Shown here: piece after piece, positions 59,918 through 64,000 of the stretch | Layout of the letters: each line of letters starts with the position of its first letter | How positions within the stretch are numbered: the first letter of the stretch is position 1 | Made by a program: the position numbers and the translations under genes | NCBI GenBank assembly: GCA_027943335.1 | Contig: BSBK01005144.1 | Span: 272,001 to 336,000 of the forward strand | Length of the DNA stretch: 64,000 nucleotides | Source of the DNA: Chamaecyparis obtusa | Taxonomy: Eukaryota; Streptophyta; Pinopsida; Cupressales; Cupressaceae | Direction of reading: 5' to 3' | Notes under the pieces: model-generated | Told to the model about the DNA's origin: nothing | The model's input: the letters and a program-made list of their open reading frames with translations, nothing else | Database searches by the model: none

Positions 59918-62900
59918 TCATTGATCATCTTCTTCATCCATCTCACCACCATCATCATCATCATCATCATCTTCTTCTTCTTCTTCTTCTTCATCATCTT
60001 CAATATCTTCTTCCATAACATTATACTTTATCTGTCTTCCTCTTGGATCATGTCTAACTACAAATGACCAACCTTGCTTATGTGGAACCTCTAAGTAAAA
60101 GAATTACTTACATTGGCTTGGAAGAACATAGGTATCATCTCCAACTGGCTCAAATGACTTTGTATTAATCATTGTAAATCCATTATCATGTTGAATAATA
60201 GTTCTATCAAGATCATTTTGATTCAGTCATAGCCTATATCATTTGACGATGAATAGAACTAATTTGAAAGAGTTAAAGTCGCACTCAATTATATTATCCA
60301 AGATGCCATAGTATCAATTTTGAGATTGTTGAGGATGTATGTCATTTCTAGATGATATATTAGTGACCTCAAAAATTGTAGTTATCTCAGAATCACATAT
60401 TTTCTTTGTGTCGTCCAACTTTTTTATGCAAAATTTGTGGCCATGATAGTACATAGCTTTGTGGTTCTTGACCTGCAATTTTTCAAGTGTGTGAAAATTA
60501 TTTGCATCGTGAGTTGATATGAAACATGTGGGTCATGATCATTAATAAATTTTTACGTACCTCTCTACCTCTTAAACTATATGTTAGATCAATTACCATT
60601 GACATAACATTGAAATCTCCATTACGATGAGCTTCTCTAACCAATGAAGCAACACCTTCGCATGTTAATGAACAACCATTTTTTTGACATCGTTCAATCC
60701 ATACCATCATCTAATCAAGATTGTTCACAATATACAAATGTATAGCATCCCACTCTCGACCAATTGTATAGAAAAAATACACCAATTACAAATAACTTAT
60801 ATTGAAGATTTATAATAATTAATTAACTACAATAACATCTTATATTTAACTCTCACTTTCTTCAATCTACCTTTTCCCATTAAGTACTTCCCTTCAAATT
60901 TGTTAATGGAGTTGGGATCTCAAATACGATCTATATGAATCTTTGCTGCAAACTTAAGAAGATATTCACTAATGTACACCATGGTCTAGTATACCATATA
61001 TCCCTCCACCATAGAACCCTTGGGATGTGCTCTTTGTTGAACCAAGCCTTTAAAAAATTTCAAGTGCCTCTCAACTAGCCACATTGACCTAGTTTGTATA
61101 GGTCCACACAATTCAATCTCCTCAACTTGATGTATGAGGTAGTGTTCTTGTGCATTGAAAAAAGTTGAAGGTAGACACTTTTGCATTTTACACATAAGAT
61201 GAGGAATTTTTCTCTTCCAATATTTTATATCTTTTTTATTGATTTCTTTTGATGACAACCACCTCATGTATTTTCCAAGATCATATATAACTTGTTTGAC
61301 ACAGTTGTCAAAGTGGTGTGGGAGAGATAGAGGTAGAACGTACTGCAATATTTGTAAAATAATCTTATCAATATTTTATAAAAGAATGCAATTAAAACTA
61401 CAAGCAGTATACAAATATATAGTGAATACAAAATAACATAAATTACCTTAATAAATGTATGCCAATTGTGTGTTTTCATCCCTAGCCCAAATTCACTTTT
61501 CTTTGATATGAGATTGTTTATGTTCGCAACAAATCCTGTGGGAAATTGTATTTTTTTATGACTTCTTTTATAGCATTGATCCATTGCTCTGACAATAACC
61601 AAGTAAGGGCACTTGTATCAATCTGGTCTCCATTGTTGTTTGATCGAATGAAATTTTTCATTGCATAGTTGGATTCTTTAATGTCACTACAAATTTTGAC
61701 AATTTTTTCATTGTCACATCTTCCATCCAATATTTTCCATAATGTCTCTGTTACATTCTTTCCAATATGCATAGCATCAAACAAATGCATGATTGAGAGT
61801 TTCTCATAGTACGACAACCTACTAAATTATGTAGGATAACTTTTTAGTCTTTTTGGAAGTTGGTCATTAATGCCTTGACGACCTTCATGAGCATTAATTA
61901 CATCATTAGTAAACAAAACACAATATCAAAATATAAATTTCAAACAAAAACTATCAAATGGAATGACATTACCTCGATGATTTATTTTATTGTAGTCCAA
62001 CTTCCATAGGCGAGGTGTGATTCTCCATGGCTTTGATATAGTCTCTTCTTTCCCATTGAAAATATGTATTTTGGTAATTTGGTGCTTATGATTTTTGTGG
62101 AGAAAGTGTCTATGCTCATCGAACATCTACTTTCTTAAACTTTTTGAATGACGAGATTTCATCTTTGGACCACAAACTAGACATGAAAATTTTTCCTTTG
62201 TTTGAAGACCTACAAGATCATGTATAATTGGATTAAATATGTTAATTTTGTGTTAGCACTATAACATACCAAAAAAGAGGTGTTAAGAAGAGAACATACC
62301 ACAAAAATGTGTTAGCCTAGGGGCATCATGTATTGTCCATACAAGCATTGCATGGAATTGAAATTTTATTTGTCCTATTGATCTAAAGATGTCATACATA
62401 GTGACCCCATTTCATAATACCATCAACTCGTCAATAAAGAGCTCAATATATACATTGATATCTTTAACTTGGTACTTACCTAGTTGAATGAACAAAAAAC
62501 ATTACATAATTATTATGATCATTTTGATAGATTATTTATAATAAATTAATTTAGATGACTATTAAATAAAAAAATACCTAGAATAATAATTGTCAATGTT
62601 ATGTGCTCCCTCTTTATGGACATCCAAGGAGAAATGTTATTGTTGATAACAAAAATAGGCCACATCGAATAAACATATCTCATCTCTCTAAATAGATTGA
62701 CACCATCTATTGCCAATGAAAGCTTGAGATTACGAGGTTATTCTTTAAAGTGTGGCCAAGTTTCCTCTATTTCCTTAAATTTTGAACCATCTGTAGGCAT
62801 TCACATAATGTCATCTCAACTTCTATTGCGTGCATGGTAATCCATAAATTGTGCCAAGCTATTACACCTGAATAATCATTGTAGATGTGGAATAATATGA

Positions 62901-63870
62901 ATATACCAAAGAACCTTACGAGGCACCTTTTTTGTTATTTGATATGATTGATATCTACTAATATGACAATTAGGGCATTCTGTTGCAAATTCATGTTGTT
63001 TATGATATATAATATGATCATTTAGACATGCATGTATTGTTTGATATTCCATTCCAATATCTTTCATAATGGAAGATAATTCTCGATACGAGCGAGGTAT
63101 AATGTTTGATGGTGGTAAAAAACACTCACCTATCAACCTATGACCAAAAATATAATTTTTTAATATAAAGAATATTAATTACTACATGATTCACCCTTTG
63201 TTAACTGTAAGGGAATTATGACTAAAAAAATAAAAAAATATTACATACCTTAACATATGTGTCATTGCTACATTGGATAAACTATTCATAACCTTCAAGT
63301 TCACCAACAACAATATAGTTGCAAGAAGATTTGTTTGGGACCCTTCGTATAGGGGCTCGTGTGCCTTCTCAAGTATAGGTACATCAAGATCATCATCATC
63401 ATCATCCTGATCATCGTGATCATCTTAATCATCATGATCTTCTTGATCATTGTGATCTTCTTCCATAGGATCATTACCTTCTACTTCTATATTCACACCT
63501 CCATGTTCCCTCATTTGGAAATCCACATTCTTCGTATTGTCATGGTCCATAACATGAAACCCAGGATGGTTGACCTATATCAAAATGATGACCTTAAATA
63601 AACCATGACCATGATGTCATCATCAAATCATGTCTTATGTATTTTATAAATTATTAAAATACATACCAATGGATGAAATTTGTTTCCCCCTTTAATGTGA
63701 CCATACTGCCTACAATGTTCCTCAACTATTTTGATTAGATATCTTTGAGTATTTAAGCCCTTACAAATTTTGCAAGGATAATAACATTTTAAATCACCAT
63801 TTCTTTTAAAGTTAGACCACAATCTAGCAATTGTCTCCCTATTTTGTTGTGGGTTGATATCGTCAGACAT
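59918..63870 (-). pseudogene. CACTA TNP2-type transposase
   Basis: The minus strand starts MSDDINPQQNRETIARLWSN and continues with a Cys-rich N-terminal block (CYYPCKICKG). Then come EPLYEGSQTNLLATILLL (near 63350), the Transposase_21 core (IPRSYRELSSIMKDIGMEYQ, IHACLNDHIIYHKQHEF, CPNCHISRYQ at 63136-62876) and HLFDAMHIGKNVTETLW (61780). A DUF4218-like part follows (MRWLSSKEI, IEELCGP-type, HPKGSMVEGYMVY; 61348-60986). DUF4216-like sequence is at 60330-60030, and an acidic tail ends at a TGA, 59918-59920. Exons are separated by AT-rich introns. TNP2 cuts element ends. Scattered stops (for example after EDHDD near 63426) show decay. Confidence 0.88.
59945..60010 (-). repeat. Acidic codon repeat at TNP2 C-terminus
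   Basis: Runs of ATC and TTC on the plus strand encode consecutive Asp and Glu on the minus strand. A similar Asp-rich run (ATC repeats) lies at 63379-63450 in an earlier TNP2 exon. Confidence 0.8.
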
Positions 63871-64000
63871 GGTCTTTCTTGAATGGAATGACTCGTTGGT
63901 GGAAGAAGGATGATTTCTTTGCAACCTGCAGATATAAATCATCACTAAACAACCATTTTCTCAACTCTAATTTTCTCAACGCAAAGGGATATTTATCATA

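Larger units (their letters stand above)
55240..63999 (-). mobile_element. CACTA (En/Spm) DNA transposon with TNP2 and SET-domain genes
   Basis: The minus strand carries TNP2 (63870-59918) and, behind it, a multi-exon gene with a SET domain (58985-56708). A stretch with repeated CGTCGAAA and CATCGAAA motifs follows at 55360-55620, typical of CACTA subterminal repeats. The 5' end of the element lies beyond the window or within the last 130 bp. Exact termini and the 3-bp duplication were not found. Stops in both genes make it non-autonomous. Confidence 0.85.

Overview
The window looks like intergenic chromatin from a large, repeat-rich plant genome. It is AT-rich and holds only decayed transposable elements with plant-type domains, introns and primer sites; no intact host gene is visible. 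The composition is compatible with a gymnosperm or another large-genome seed plant, but that is an inference and no sequence here proves the species.

Layout. 1-4055: plus-strand Ty3/gypsy fragment (gag, protease, start of RT), truncated inside RT. 4056-9030: AT-rich non-coding DNA with small repeats and a C-run/A-run. 9035-11040: minus-strand LINE remnant (endonuclease, linker, piece of RT). 12481-54672: one Ty1/copia element whose LTRs are now 42 kb apart because other DNA inserted into it. 54678 to the end: minus-strand CACTA (En/Spm) element with a TNP2 transposase gene and a second gene that carries a SET domain.

The nest. The outer copia (LTRs 12481-13967 and 53190-54672, target duplication GTAGG/ATAGG) is broken twice. 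Within gag lies a 28.5-kb insert (14202-42694) bounded by perfect 28-bp inverted repeats. After the gag zinc knuckle lies a minus-strand copia (43370-49304) flanked by an exact GATAG duplication. By eye the outer LTRs differ at about 6% of sites and the inner LTRs at about 4%, which agrees with the nesting order.

The 28.5-kb insert is the most unusual part. It resembles a large, apparently undescribed DNA transposon. It has a plus-strand multi-exon gene of unknown function (14682-16839) and a convergent minus-strand gene for a DDE-like transposase (22016-24821). Between their 3' ends is an 11.5-copy array with an almost invariant 358-bp period. Further right is a 14.8-kb array of about 90 monomers of 160 bp, each almost a perfect double palindrome, whose orientation flips about 15 times. 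This array sits between inverted arms that both carry the same gene fragment. GGTACCC-type motifs occur near the left end, after the transposase gene and near the right end.

Nearly every coding region has stops, frameshifts or deletions. The elements therefore appear immobile, unless proteins made elsewhere act on their ends.
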